DNA of 64,000 nt from Lichenibacterium dinghuense. Lineage in GTDB: Bacteria > Pseudomonadota > Alphaproteobacteria > Rhizobiales > Beijerinckiaceae. The stretch lies in NCBI RefSeq assembly GCF_021730615.1, contig NZ_JAJLMN010000001.1, positions 3,793,501-3,857,500 of the forward strand, given 5' to 3'. A program made the translations under genes and the position numbers. The notes under the pieces were generated by a model. The model worked only from the letters and a program-made list of their open reading frames with translations. It did no database searches and was not told where the DNA came from. Shown here in pieces: positions 46,683-54,172 of the stretch. Every line of letters starts with the position of its first letter. The first letter of the stretch is position 1.

Positions 46683-47822
46683 ATGGAACGCCGCACCTTC
46701 ATCAAGACCGCGCTGGCCGGCGCGGGCGCCGTCGGCCTCGGGGCCGGTCCCGCCGCCGCCGCCGACGCCACCCTGGCGTCCGAGACCCTGCCTTCGACCG
46801 GCGCCGAACAGACCCCGGCCTCCGCCGCGGCCGCCCTGCCGCGCGTCGCCGACCCCGGCACGCTCAAGGGCGAGATGCTGTACCGCAAGCTCGGCACGAC
46901 GGGCGAGACCGTGTCGGCCATCGGCCTCGGCGGCTCGCACATCGGCAAGCCGAAGCTGTCCGAGGCCGACAGCGTCAAGCTGATGCACGAGGCGATCGAC
47001 CGCGGCATCACCTTCATGGACAACAGCTGGGACTACAACGAAGGCCAGAGCGAGCTCCGCATGGGCAAGGCCCTGTCGGAGGGCGGCTACAGGGACAAGG
47101 TGTTCCTGATGACCAAGATCGACGGGCGCACCAAGGAAGCCGCGGCGAGCCAGCTCGACGACTCGCTGAAGCGCCTCAGGACCGACCACGTCGACCTCGT
47201 GCAGTTCCACGAGATCCTGCGCTTCGACGACCCCGACCGCGTCTTCGCCGAGGGCGGCGCGCTCGAAGCCGTGATGGAGGCGAAGAAGGCCGGCAAGGTC
47301 CGCTACGTCGGCTTCACCGGCCACAAGGACCCCCGCATCCACCTCTACATGCTGGAGGTGGCGCAGAAGCGCGGCTTCCACTTCGACACGGTGCAGATGC
47401 CGCTCAACGTCATGGACGCGCATTACCGCTCGTTCGGGCAGCTCGTCGCGCCGGTGGCGGTCCGGCAGGGGATCGGCATCCTCGGCATGAAGTCGCTCGG
47501 CGACACCGTGATCCTGAAGAGCGGCACCGTGACGGCGCCCGAATGCCTGAACTTCTCGCTGACGCTGCCGGTGTCGGTGCTGATCACCGGCATCGACGAC
47601 CGCCGCTCGATGGATCAGGCCTTCGCGGTGGCGAAGGCGTTCAAGCCGCTGACCGACCCCGAGATGGTGGCGCTGCTGGCGAAGACCGAGGCCGCCGCGC
47701 AGGGCGGCAAATACGAGCTGTTCAAGACGACGGCCTATTTCGACACCACCGCCAAGCACCCGGACTTCCTCGGCGGGCAGACCACACCCGTGCTCGACCT
47801 CGCGCCGATCGGCAACGGCTGA
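46683..47822 (+). CDS. Aldo/keto reductase with Tat signal peptide
   Basis: A 379-residue aldo/keto reductase. Residues 1-27 hold a twin-arginine signal (RRTFIK, then an Ala/Gly-rich hydrophobic stretch ending PAAAADA), so it should be exported folded, probably with NADP(H) already bound. The tetrad is seen in FMDNSWDYNEGQSE, LMTKIDGR and LVQFHEI. It is a clear paralogue of the reductase at 41434-42489 along the whole length after a 45-residue linker. It lies 106 bases behind the nickel permease on the same strand and ends at a strong terminator. Substrate unknown. Confidence 0.9.
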   Translation: MERRTFIKTALAGAGAVGLGAGPAAAADATLASETLPSTGAEQTPASAAAALPRVADPGTLKGEMLYRKLGTTGETVSAIGLGGSHIGKPKLSEADSVKLMHEAIDRGITFMDNSWDYNEGQSELRMGKALSEGGYRDKVFLMTKIDGRTKEAAASQLDDSLKRLRTDHVDLVQFHEILRFDDPDRVFAEGGALEAVMEAKKAGKVRYVGFTGHKDPRIHLYMLEVAQKRGFHFDTVQMPLNVMDAHYRSFGQLVAPVAVRQGIGILGMKSLGDTVILKSGTVTAPECLNFSLTLPVSVLITGIDDRRSMDQAFAVAKAFKPLTDPEMVALLAKTEAAAQGGKYELFKTTAYFDTTAKHPDFLGGQTTPVLDLAPIGNG

Positions 47823-47843
47823 CGCGGGCGATCGGGGAAACGG

Positions 47844-47869
47844 AGAGGGCGCCCCGCGGGGCGCCCTCT
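47844..47869. terminator. Bidirectional terminator between the reductase and the HWE kinase
   Basis: A perfect 26-base palindrome (AGAGGGCGCCCC, GC loop core, then its complement) lies 21 bases after the reductase stop and 32 bases before the stop of the convergent kinase gene, followed by TTC. It probably ends both transcripts. Confidence 0.75.
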
Positions 47870-47901
47870 TCACCGGTGCGCCGAGATCGAACCCGGCCTG
47901 T

Positions 47902-48948
47902 TCAGTTCACGATCGGCACGTCGGCGGCGTCGAGCACGAAGGAGGCCGGGATGTGCAGCGACCACGTCAGCCCCGTGGCGGGGAAGTCGAGCGACACCAC
48001 CCCGTCGAGGGCCCGCGCGGTCAACCGCTCCACCACCTTGTGGCCGAAGCCCGTGCGGCGCGGCTGGCTCACCTCCGGGCCGCCGGACTCGGCCCAGCTG
48101 ATGCGGAAGCGCCGGTTCGCCCCGTCCTCGGGGTCGACCGACCAGGCGATGTCGACCCGGCCTTCCGGACCCGACAGCGCGCCGAAGCGGGTGGCGTTGC
48201 TGGCCAGCTCGTTGAAGGCGAGGCCGATGTTCTGGGCCGCCTCGGGGTTGAGGTAGAGGTCCGGCCCCTCGATGCCGATGCGCGCGCCGGCCGTCTCCAG
48301 CGCCGGCCCGAGCTGCCAGCGCACGAGTTCGCCGATGGCCGCCCCGTGCCAGTCGCGCGCGGCGAGGAGGTCGTGCGAGGCCGCGAGGCCGCGCAGCCGC
48401 GCCGAGAAGCGCTGCTCGAACTCGGCCGCCGTGACGCTGTCCTTCACGGTCTGCCGCGCCATGGCCTGGATGATCGCGAGCAGGTTCTTAGAACGGTGCG
48501 TCACCTCCCGCATCAGGAGGTGCATGTGGGTTTCGCGCTGCTTGCGCGAGGTGATGTCGCGCGCCGTGCCGACGATCTCGGCCGCTTGGCCCCGCCCGCC
48601 CGGGTAGCGGCGGCCCTGCAGCGCGATCCAGCGCTCGGCCCCGTCGCTGCGGCGGCGGATGCGGAACTCCAGCAGGCACTGCTCCGGCCCGTCCGGGCCG
48701 GCGGCGCGGTGGAGTTCGTCGAAGGTGCGCTCCGCGTCGTCCGGGTCGAGCGACCCCCGCAGAGCCTCGGTGGAGATGGACTCGCCGTCGCCGAGGCCCC
48801 AGAGCAGCGACGCCCCGCGGTCGCCGACGAAATCCTCGCGGCCGTCCTCCCAGCTCCAGATGCCGGTCCGCCCCACGTCGAGGGCGAAGCGCAACCGGTC
48901 GTGGCTGAGGCGGGGGTCGGCGGGCTGCCCCGGCTGCACGCCGCTCAC
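47902..48948 (-). CDS. PAS-domain HWE-family sensor histidine kinase
   Basis: A soluble 348-residue kinase. A PAS domain covers residues about 15-130 (ALDVGRTGIWSWEDGRED ... AEIVGTARDITSRKQ), and an HWE kinase core follows: the H-box EVTHRSKNLLAIIQAMARQT near residue 150, FNELASNATRFGAL near 245 and the WxE element ISWAESGGP. HWE kinases are common in Hyphomicrobiales, often in general stress or light responses. The start is a GTG. No response regulator is adjacent, so the partner is elsewhere. Confidence 0.9.
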   Translation of the reverse strand: MSGVQPGQPADPRLSHDRLRFALDVGRTGIWSWEDGREDFVGDRGASLLWGLGDGESISTEALRGSLDPDDAERTFDELHRAAGPDGPEQCLLEFRIRRRSDGAERWIALQGRRYPGGRGQAAEIVGTARDITSRKQRETHMHLLMREVTHRSKNLLAIIQAMARQTVKDSVTAAEFEQRFSARLRGLAASHDLLAARDWHGAAIGELVRWQLGPALETAGARIGIEGPDLYLNPEAAQNIGLAFNELASNATRFGALSGPEGRVDIAWSVDPEDGANRRFRISWAESGGPEVSQPRRTGFGHKVVERLTARALDGVVSLDFPATGLTWSLHIPASFVLDAADVPIVN

Positions 48949-49223
48949 GATGCGCCCGTCCCGTCGTTCATCCGTCCCGACCGCGGCGTGATGCGTCCGA
49001 GGCCGGCCCGATCGTGTCGATCAATCATTCGCGGGACTCGCACTGCCACCCGAAGCGAAAGGGATGACGCGCGCTCCGCGGGCCGCTGACGATCCAAGGA
49101 GATCGCCCCGTGCCCGGGCCCGAGGAGGCGCGCGTCGTTTCGGTTCGTGTGAACGCCAGACCGATCCGGATGTTCCGCCGGCGCGCCGCCGGGGACGGCC
49201 GCGCCCGGTCGGGCCGCCCCGCT

Positions 49224-49862
49224 TCAGCTCGCCATCGGCAGGAACATGTTCTTCAGCTTCTTCACGCGGGTCGCGAAGGCGTGGCGGCGCTGCTCGTTGG
49301 CCACCACGTCGGCGCCCGTGACCCAGTTGAGCTGGATGGCGCGGCGCTGGCCCTTGAAGGTCTTGTGGCCGTGCCACGAATTGTCGGCGCGGCGGAACAC
49401 CAGCAGCGTGCCGCCGTTCGGCGACACCTCGGCCACCGGGTTGTCGAGGCCCTCGTTCGAGCGCAGCAGGCGCAGGCGGCCGCCTTCCTCCTCCCAGCCC
49501 TCGTTGAGGTACAGCAGGACCGTGATGATCTTGGTCTTGGAATCGGTGTGGATATGGCCGTCGCGGTCGCTCACGAAGCCCCGCACCGTGTACATGGTGG
49601 GGCGGCCCGTGAGGTCGATCTCGAACTTCTTCTCGACGGCGGCGCGGAAGGCCGGGCCCTCCATCTCCGCCATCAGCTCCTTGAAGCGGCCCTTGATCGA
49701 CAGCTCCGCGGGCGGGTGCGAGCCGGGGCCGGGGATGCGGGGGAAGTCGGCGATGACCGGCTTGAATTCGGCCGGGCGGATGAAGTTCTCGACGATGGTG
49801 AAGTCGAACGGGTCGCGGGTCAGCGGCGTGGCTTCGAAGGCAGCGAGGTCGAGAATGCTCAC
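49224..49862 (-). CDS. 2-oxoglutarate/Fe(II)-dependent oxygenase
   Basis: About 212 residues with a double-stranded beta-helix fold of the prolyl-4-hydroxylase-like group. The iron ligands are HxD in DGHIHTDSKT near residue 113 and the distal His in DNSWHGHKTF near 170, followed by RAIQLNWV with the 2-oxoglutarate-binding Arg. GTG 49862 is preferred because GGAG lies six bases upstream; the in-frame ATGs further out have no such site. Substrate unknown; sugar-linked hydroxylation is possible but unproven. It is divergent from the sugar importer operon. Confidence 0.85.
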   Translation of the reverse strand: MSILDLAAFEATPLTRDPFDFTIVENFIRPAEFKPVIADFPRIPGPGSHPPAELSIKGRFKELMAEMEGPAFRAAVEKKFEIDLTGRPTMYTVRGFVSDRDGHIHTDSKTKIITVLLYLNEGWEEEGGRLRLLRSNEGLDNPVAEVSPNGGTLLVFRRADNSWHGHKTFKGQRRAIQLNWVTGADVVANEQRRHAFATRVKKLKNMFLPMAS

Positions 49863-50180
49863 ACGGGTCTCCTGGTTCGGCGGCGTGGGGCGCGGCATCG
49901 GCGGGTTGTCGCGGCGAACCATGGCCGAACCGGGGCATCCTGGCAACGCGCGCCGGCGCGCCCGCGAGGCAGGCCAGCGTCGGGTAAGCGCAGCGCGCCG
50001 CGACCCGCATCACGCAAGCGCTTGCCTAAAGAACAAGCATCGCGTGCATTGCAGCGATATTGGCTGCGAAAAGCCGCCACATTCCGGTCCCGCCGCGATT
50101 GACAATCGAGGCGCGGGTCTCGCACTCTCCGGCAACGGCTTGGACACAACGCAAGCTGCCGGGAATCTGGGAAACGTCCG
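49863..50180. promoter_or_regulatory. Divergent promoter region before the second sugar importer
   Basis: A 318-base gap. The part 50000-50090 is lower in GC than the flanks and holds the LacI-type operator at 50014-50025. TTGACA at 50100 could be a -35 box, but no convincing -10 follows at 17 bases. No gene was found in it. Confidence 0.5.
50014..50025. promoter_or_regulatory. LacI/GalR-family operator
   Basis: GCAAGCGCTTGC is a perfect 12-base palindrome with the central CG and AAGCGCTT core typical of LacI/GalR sites. It lies 156 bases upstream of the ATPase gene of a ribose-type importer, where such regulators normally act. The regulator gene is not in the window. Confidence 0.6.
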
Positions 50181-51830
50181 ATGACACAGGTCGATGCCCG
50201 CACCGCCGCCGGGGCTCCGATCCTGGAGATGCGCAACATCTCCAAGACGTTTCCGGGCGTGAAGGCGCTGTCCAACGTCAACCTCACCATCTACCCGGGC
50301 GAGGTGCACGCGCTGATGGGCGAGAACGGCGCCGGCAAGTCGACGCTGATGAAGACCCTGTCGGGGGCCTACCAGGCGGACGCCGGCGGCGAGATCCGCA
50401 TCGCCGGGCAGCCCATGAAGGCCAACGGCCCGATCGAGGCGCGCGAGGCCGGCGTCTCCATCATCTACCAGGAGCTGGCGCTGGCGCCGAATCTCACGGT
50501 GGCCGAGAACATCTACCTCAACCGCGAGCCGCGCCGCGGCGGCTTTATCGACCGGGGCGCCATGTTCGCCGGCTCGGAAGGCGTGCTGCAGCGGCTCGGC
50601 GCCACCTTCACGCCGCGCACGCTGGTGGGCTCGCTGTCCATCGCCGAGCAGCAGATGGTGGAGATCTGCCGCGCGGTGCACGCCAACTCCAAGATCCTCG
50701 TCATGGACGAGCCCACCACCGCCCTGTCGTCGCGCGAGTCCGAGAAGCTCTTCGCCATCGTCCGGCAGCTCCGCAGCGAGGGCCTCGCGATCATCTATAT
50801 CTCGCACCGCATGGCGGAGGTCTACGAGCTGTCCGACCGGGTGTCGGTCCTGCGCGACGGCCAGTACGTCGGCACCATCATGCGCTCGGAGATGACGCCC
50901 GAGGTGGTGGTCAAGATGATGGTCGGCCGCGACCTGTCCTCCTTCTACAAGAAGCAGACGCGCTTCCGGCCCGACAAGCCTCCCGTCCTGGAGGTGCGCG
51001 ACATCGGCGACGGGCGCCGCGTGCGCAAGGTGTCCTTCGACCTCCACCCCGGCGAGGTGCTGGGCCTCGCCGGCCTCGTCGGGGCGGGCCGCACCGAGAT
51101 GGCCCGGATGCTGTTCGGCGCGGACCCGCGCACCACGGGCGAGATCCGCTTGGCCGGCAAGGCCGTCGACATCCGCTCGCCGCAGGACGCCATCGACGTC
51201 GGCCTCGTCTACCTGACCGAGGACCGCAAGGCCGAGGGCGTGCTGCTCGACATGTCGGCCAAGGACAACATCAACCTGATGATCTGTCCGAAGGACGCCG
51301 GGCCGGGCGGCGTTCTCGACCTCAAGAAGGCGCTGCAGCGCTGCCGCGACGCCATCGCGGCCATGAAGATCCGCGTCGCCGGCCCCGACATCACGGTCGG
51401 CTCGCTGTCGGGCGGCAACCAGCAGAAGTGCCTGCTGTCGCGCCTGCTCGAGACGCGCCCCATGGTGCTGATCCTCGACGAGCCGACCCGCGGCGTCGAC
51501 ATCGGCGCGAAATCCGAGATCTACCGCATCATCGACGACCTCGCGAAGGGCGGCGCCGCCGTGCTGGTCATCTCCTCGGAGCTCGCCGAGGTGGTGGGCG
51601 TGGCCGACCGCGTGATCGTGATGCGCGAGGGCCACCTCGAGGGCGAGGTGCGCGACGACGACATCAACCAGGAAGCCATCATCGCGCTCGCCACGGCGGC
51701 CAACCGCTCGGTGTCGGCCGAGGAGGCCGACCGCTCGTCGGCCGGCGGCTTCGAACTCGGCGACAGGGCCGCGGCCGGCGAGGTCGCCATCGGCCACAAC
51801 CCCGGCGCCTCGCCGCCCACCCGCCACTGA
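50181..51830 (+). CDS. Sugar ABC transporter dual ATP-binding protein
   Basis: A 549-residue ribose-type ATPase with two ABC domains. [16 protein letters not shown] is the first Walker [17 protein letters not shown] and [13 protein letters not shown] follow. The second domain has [32 protein letters not shown] and [15 protein letters not shown]-terminal tail of about 40 residues beyond the usual end is rich in Ala, Glu and Ser. First gene of the plus-strand operon ATPase-permease-binding protein. It is a separate system from the importer at 36-40.7 kb. Confidence 0.93.
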   Translation: MTQVDARTAAGAPILEMRNISKTFPGVKALSNVNLTIYPGEVHALMGENGAGKSTLMKTLSGAYQADAGGEIRIAGQPMKANGPIEAREAGVSIIYQELALAPNLTVAENIYLNREPRRGGFIDRGAMFAGSEGVLQRLGATFTPRTLVGSLSIAEQQMVEICRAVHANSKILVMDEPTTALSSRESEKLFAIVRQLRSEGLAIIYISHRMAEVYELSDRVSVLRDGQYVGTIMRSEMTPEVVVKMMVGRDLSSFYKKQTRFRPDKPPVLEVRDIGDGRRVRKVSFDLHPGEVLGLAGLVGAGRTEMARMLFGADPRTTGEIRLAGKAVDIRSPQDAIDVGLVYLTEDRKAEGVLLDMSAKDNINLMICPKDAGPGGVLDLKKALQRCRDAIAAMKIRVAGPDITVGSLSGGNQQKCLLSRLLETRPMVLILDEPTRGVDIGAKSEIYRIIDDLAKGGAAVLVISSELAEVVGVADRVIVMREGHLEGEVRDDDINQEAIIALATAANRSVSAEEADRSSAGGFELGDRAAAGEVAIGHNPGASPPTRH

Positions 51831-51876
51831 CGCCGTTCCACGACCGACCAACGACAGAAACAGAGGGGCAGGGACC

Positions 51877-52920
51877 GTGAGCACCGCCAATCCAGCCAAG
51901 ACCGACGCCGGGACGTCCGCCGTCGCCAAGCAGCGCATGCGGAGCTTCATACAGACGGCCGGCATGCTGCCCGTGCTGGTGCTGCTGGCAGTCCTGTTCC
52001 AGTTCCTGAGCAGCTACGCCGACACGGGCTCGTTCAACTTCGCCTCGGGCCGCTTCCTCACCTCGGCCAACCTGCCGGTGGTGGCGCAGCTCGCCTCCAT
52101 CAACACCGTGCTGGCCACGGGCATGACCTTCGTCATCCTGACGGGCGGCATCGACCTGTCGGTCGGCTCCATCCTGGCGGTCGCGGCCATGTCGGCGCTC
52201 ATCATCGCCAACATCGCCAACTACAGCGTCATCACCGTGCCGGTCGCGCTGCTGGTCGGCGCGGGCTTCGGCCTCATCAACGGCTCGCTGATCGCCGCGC
52301 TGAAGCTGCCGCCCTTCATCGTCACGCTGGGCTCCCTCACCGCGGTGCGCGGCCTCGCGCGCTACTTCGGCAACGACACGACGGTGTTCAATTCGGATCT
52401 GTCCTTCGCCGGCATCGCCAACAACATCCCGACGCCGATCGGCGACATCTCCTGGCTGACCGTGATCGCCCTCGTGGTCGTGGTGGCGGCTTGGTTCATC
52501 CTGCGCCGCACGGTGCTGGGCGTGCACATCTACGCGGTGGGCGGCAACCCCGCCGCGGCGCGCCTGTCCGGCATCAAGGTTTGGGCCGTGCTGCTCTTCG
52601 TCTACGGCGCGTCCGGCGTCCTGTCGGGCCTCGCCGGCCTCATGCAGGCCGCGCAGCTCCAGTCCGCCAACGGCCTCCAGCTCGGCACCGGCTACGAGCT
52701 CGACGCCATCGCGGCCGTGATCCTCGGCGGCACGAGCTTCGTGGGCGGCGTCGGCTCGGTCGTCGGCACGCTGATCGGCGCCCTCATCATCGCCGTGCTG
52801 GCCAACGGCCTCATCCTCGCCGGCGTGTCGGACGTGTGGCAGTTCATCATCAAGGGGCTCGTCATCATCGGCGCCGTGGCGCTCGACCGGCTGCGCAACC
52901 AGGGCGGCGCCCGCACCTGA
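51877..52920 (+). CDS. Sugar ABC transporter permease (RbsC type)
   Basis: A 347-residue inner-membrane protein with eight to ten helices. TGGIDLSVGSILAVAAMSAL near residue 90 is the family hallmark, and GGNPAAARLSGIKVW and VILGGTSFVGGVGSVVGT are typical. The start is a GTG with GAGGGGCAGGGACC upstream. A single permease implies a homodimer, as in the ribose system. It is followed by a 160-base gap before the binding-protein gene. Confidence 0.93.
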   Translation: MSTANPAKTDAGTSAVAKQRMRSFIQTAGMLPVLVLLAVLFQFLSSYADTGSFNFASGRFLTSANLPVVAQLASINTVLATGMTFVILTGGIDLSVGSILAVAAMSALIIANIANYSVITVPVALLVGAGFGLINGSLIAALKLPPFIVTLGSLTAVRGLARYFGNDTTVFNSDLSFAGIANNIPTPIGDISWLTVIALVVVVAAWFILRRTVLGVHIYAVGGNPAAARLSGIKVWAVLLFVYGASGVLSGLAGLMQAAQLQSANGLQLGTGYELDAIAAVILGGTSFVGGVGSVVGTLIGALIIAVLANGLILAGVSDVWQFIIKGLVIIGAVALDRLRNQGGART

Positions 52921-53080
52921 GCCCGGCGGCGCGATCCACAGCCGGATGCGGCAGGGAGCGCGCCCCGTCCTTCCGCGCGCCGAGACGGCGTGCCATCACC
53001 CCATTCCTCCGGCACGCGCCGGGCGGGAAGGAACGGCGCCGGAGCGGCGCCGCCAACCAGACACCACCCAGGGAGACCCC

Positions 53081-54028
53081 ATGTTGAAGAAGATCCTGCT
53101 CGCCGGCGCCGCCCTGGCGCTCGTGGCCGGCGGTGCCGCCGGCAGCGCCCAGGCCAAGGAGCTGAAGTCCATCGGCATCTCGCTGGGCTCGCTCGGCAAT
53201 CCGTTCTTCATCGCGCTGAGCAAGGGCGCCGAATACGAGGCCAAGAAGACCAACCCGAACGTCAAGATCCTGACATTCGGCTACGACTACGACCTCGGCA
53301 AGCAGGTCAACCAGATCGACAACTTCATCGCGGCCGGCGTGGACATCATCCTGCTGAACCCCGGCGACCCCAAGGCGCTGAAGCCCGCCATCGAGAAGGC
53401 CCAGAAGGCGGGCATCAAGGTGATCGCCGTCGACACCTACGCGGACGGGGCCGACGCGGCCGTGACCACCGACAACGTCCAGGCCGGGCAGATCGCCTGC
53501 CAGTATTTCATCGACAAGCTGGCCGGCAAGGGCAACGTCATCATCGAGAACGGCCCGCAGGTGTCGTCGGTGATCGACCGCGTGAAGGGCTGCAAGGACG
53601 CCCTCGCCAAGGCGCCCGACATGAAGCTCCTGTCGTCCGACCAGGACGGCAAGGGCCAGCGCGACGCCGGCCTCACCGTGATGAAGTCGCTGCTGACGCG
53701 CTTCCCCGACGTGCAGGCGATCTTCACCATCAACGACCCGCAGGCTCTGGGCTCCAACCTCGCGGCCCAGCAGCTCAACCGCAACAACATCATCATCACG
53801 TCGGTCGACGGCGCGCCGGACATCGAGGCGGCCCTCAAGGACCCGAAGACGCCGATGATCCAGGCCTCCGCCAGCCAGGATCCCTATTCGCTCGCCCGCA
53901 AGGGCGTCGACATCGGCGTCGACCTCCTCAACGGCAAGGCTCCGGCCGAGAAGATCACCCTCGTGCCCTCGACGCTCGTCACCCGCGACAACGTCAAGGA
54001 CTACAAGGGCTGGCAGGCCGACCGCTGA
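53081..54028 (+). CDS. Sugar ABC transporter substrate-binding protein
   Basis: About 315 residues, ribose-binding type. A Sec signal peptide ends near residue 24 (GSAQAKE). The body has SIGISLGSLGNPFFIALSKG, ILLNPGDPKALKPAIEKAQ, VIAVDTYADGADAAVTTDN and IFTINDPQALGS, all characteristic of periplasmic sugar binders. ATG 53081 follows AGGGAGACCCC. Being last in the operon and set off by a 160-base gap, it may have its own promoter, which would allow the usual excess of binding protein. It ends at a strong terminator. Confidence 0.94.
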   Translation: MLKKILLAGAALALVAGGAAGSAQAKELKSIGISLGSLGNPFFIALSKGAEYEAKKTNPNVKILTFGYDYDLGKQVNQIDNFIAAGVDIILLNPGDPKALKPAIEKAQKAGIKVIAVDTYADGADAAVTTDNVQAGQIACQYFIDKLAGKGNVIIENGPQVSSVIDRVKGCKDALAKAPDMKLLSSDQDGKGQRDAGLTVMKSLLTRFPDVQAIFTINDPQALGSNLAAQQLNRNNIIITSVDGAPDIEAALKDPKTPMIQASASQDPYSLARKGVDIGVDLLNGKAPAEKITLVPSTLVTRDNVKDYKGWQADR

Positions 54029-54077
54029 ACCCGGCCGACCGTCGGGCGTCACCCCCCGGCGGATCCTGAACGATCGA

Positions 54078-54107
54078 GAGCCCGCCCCGCCCCCGCGGGG
54101 CGGGCTC
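54078..54107 (+). terminator. Rho-independent terminator of the second sugar importer
   Basis: A perfect 12-base stem (GAGCCCGCCCCG and its complement) with a short loop of C residues, followed by TTCT, 49 bases after the binding-protein stop. Confidence 0.75.
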
Positions 54108-54172
54108 TTCTGCGTCGGTGTCGCGGAGCCTCGAAGCGGTTCGGGGCGGCGCCCCGCCCCGCCTCCCTCGGC

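Noticed and set aside
42617-47822. The aldo/keto reductases as LarA equivalents
   Set aside because: Both have the ordinary Asp-Tyr-Lys-His tetrad of NAD(P)H-dependent reductases and no resemblance to LarA, so they cannot simply be called the pincer-dependent enzyme.
50099-50140. TTGACA as a sigma-70 promoter of the second sugar importer
   Set aside because: No acceptable -10 hexamer follows at 16-18 bases; the match to -35 alone is not enough.
50010-51965. Minus-strand frame of about 650 codons over the sugar ATPase gene
   Set aside because: Antisense shadow of a well-supported ABC ATPase; the composition (Val, Asp, His, Arg) is typical of such shadows.
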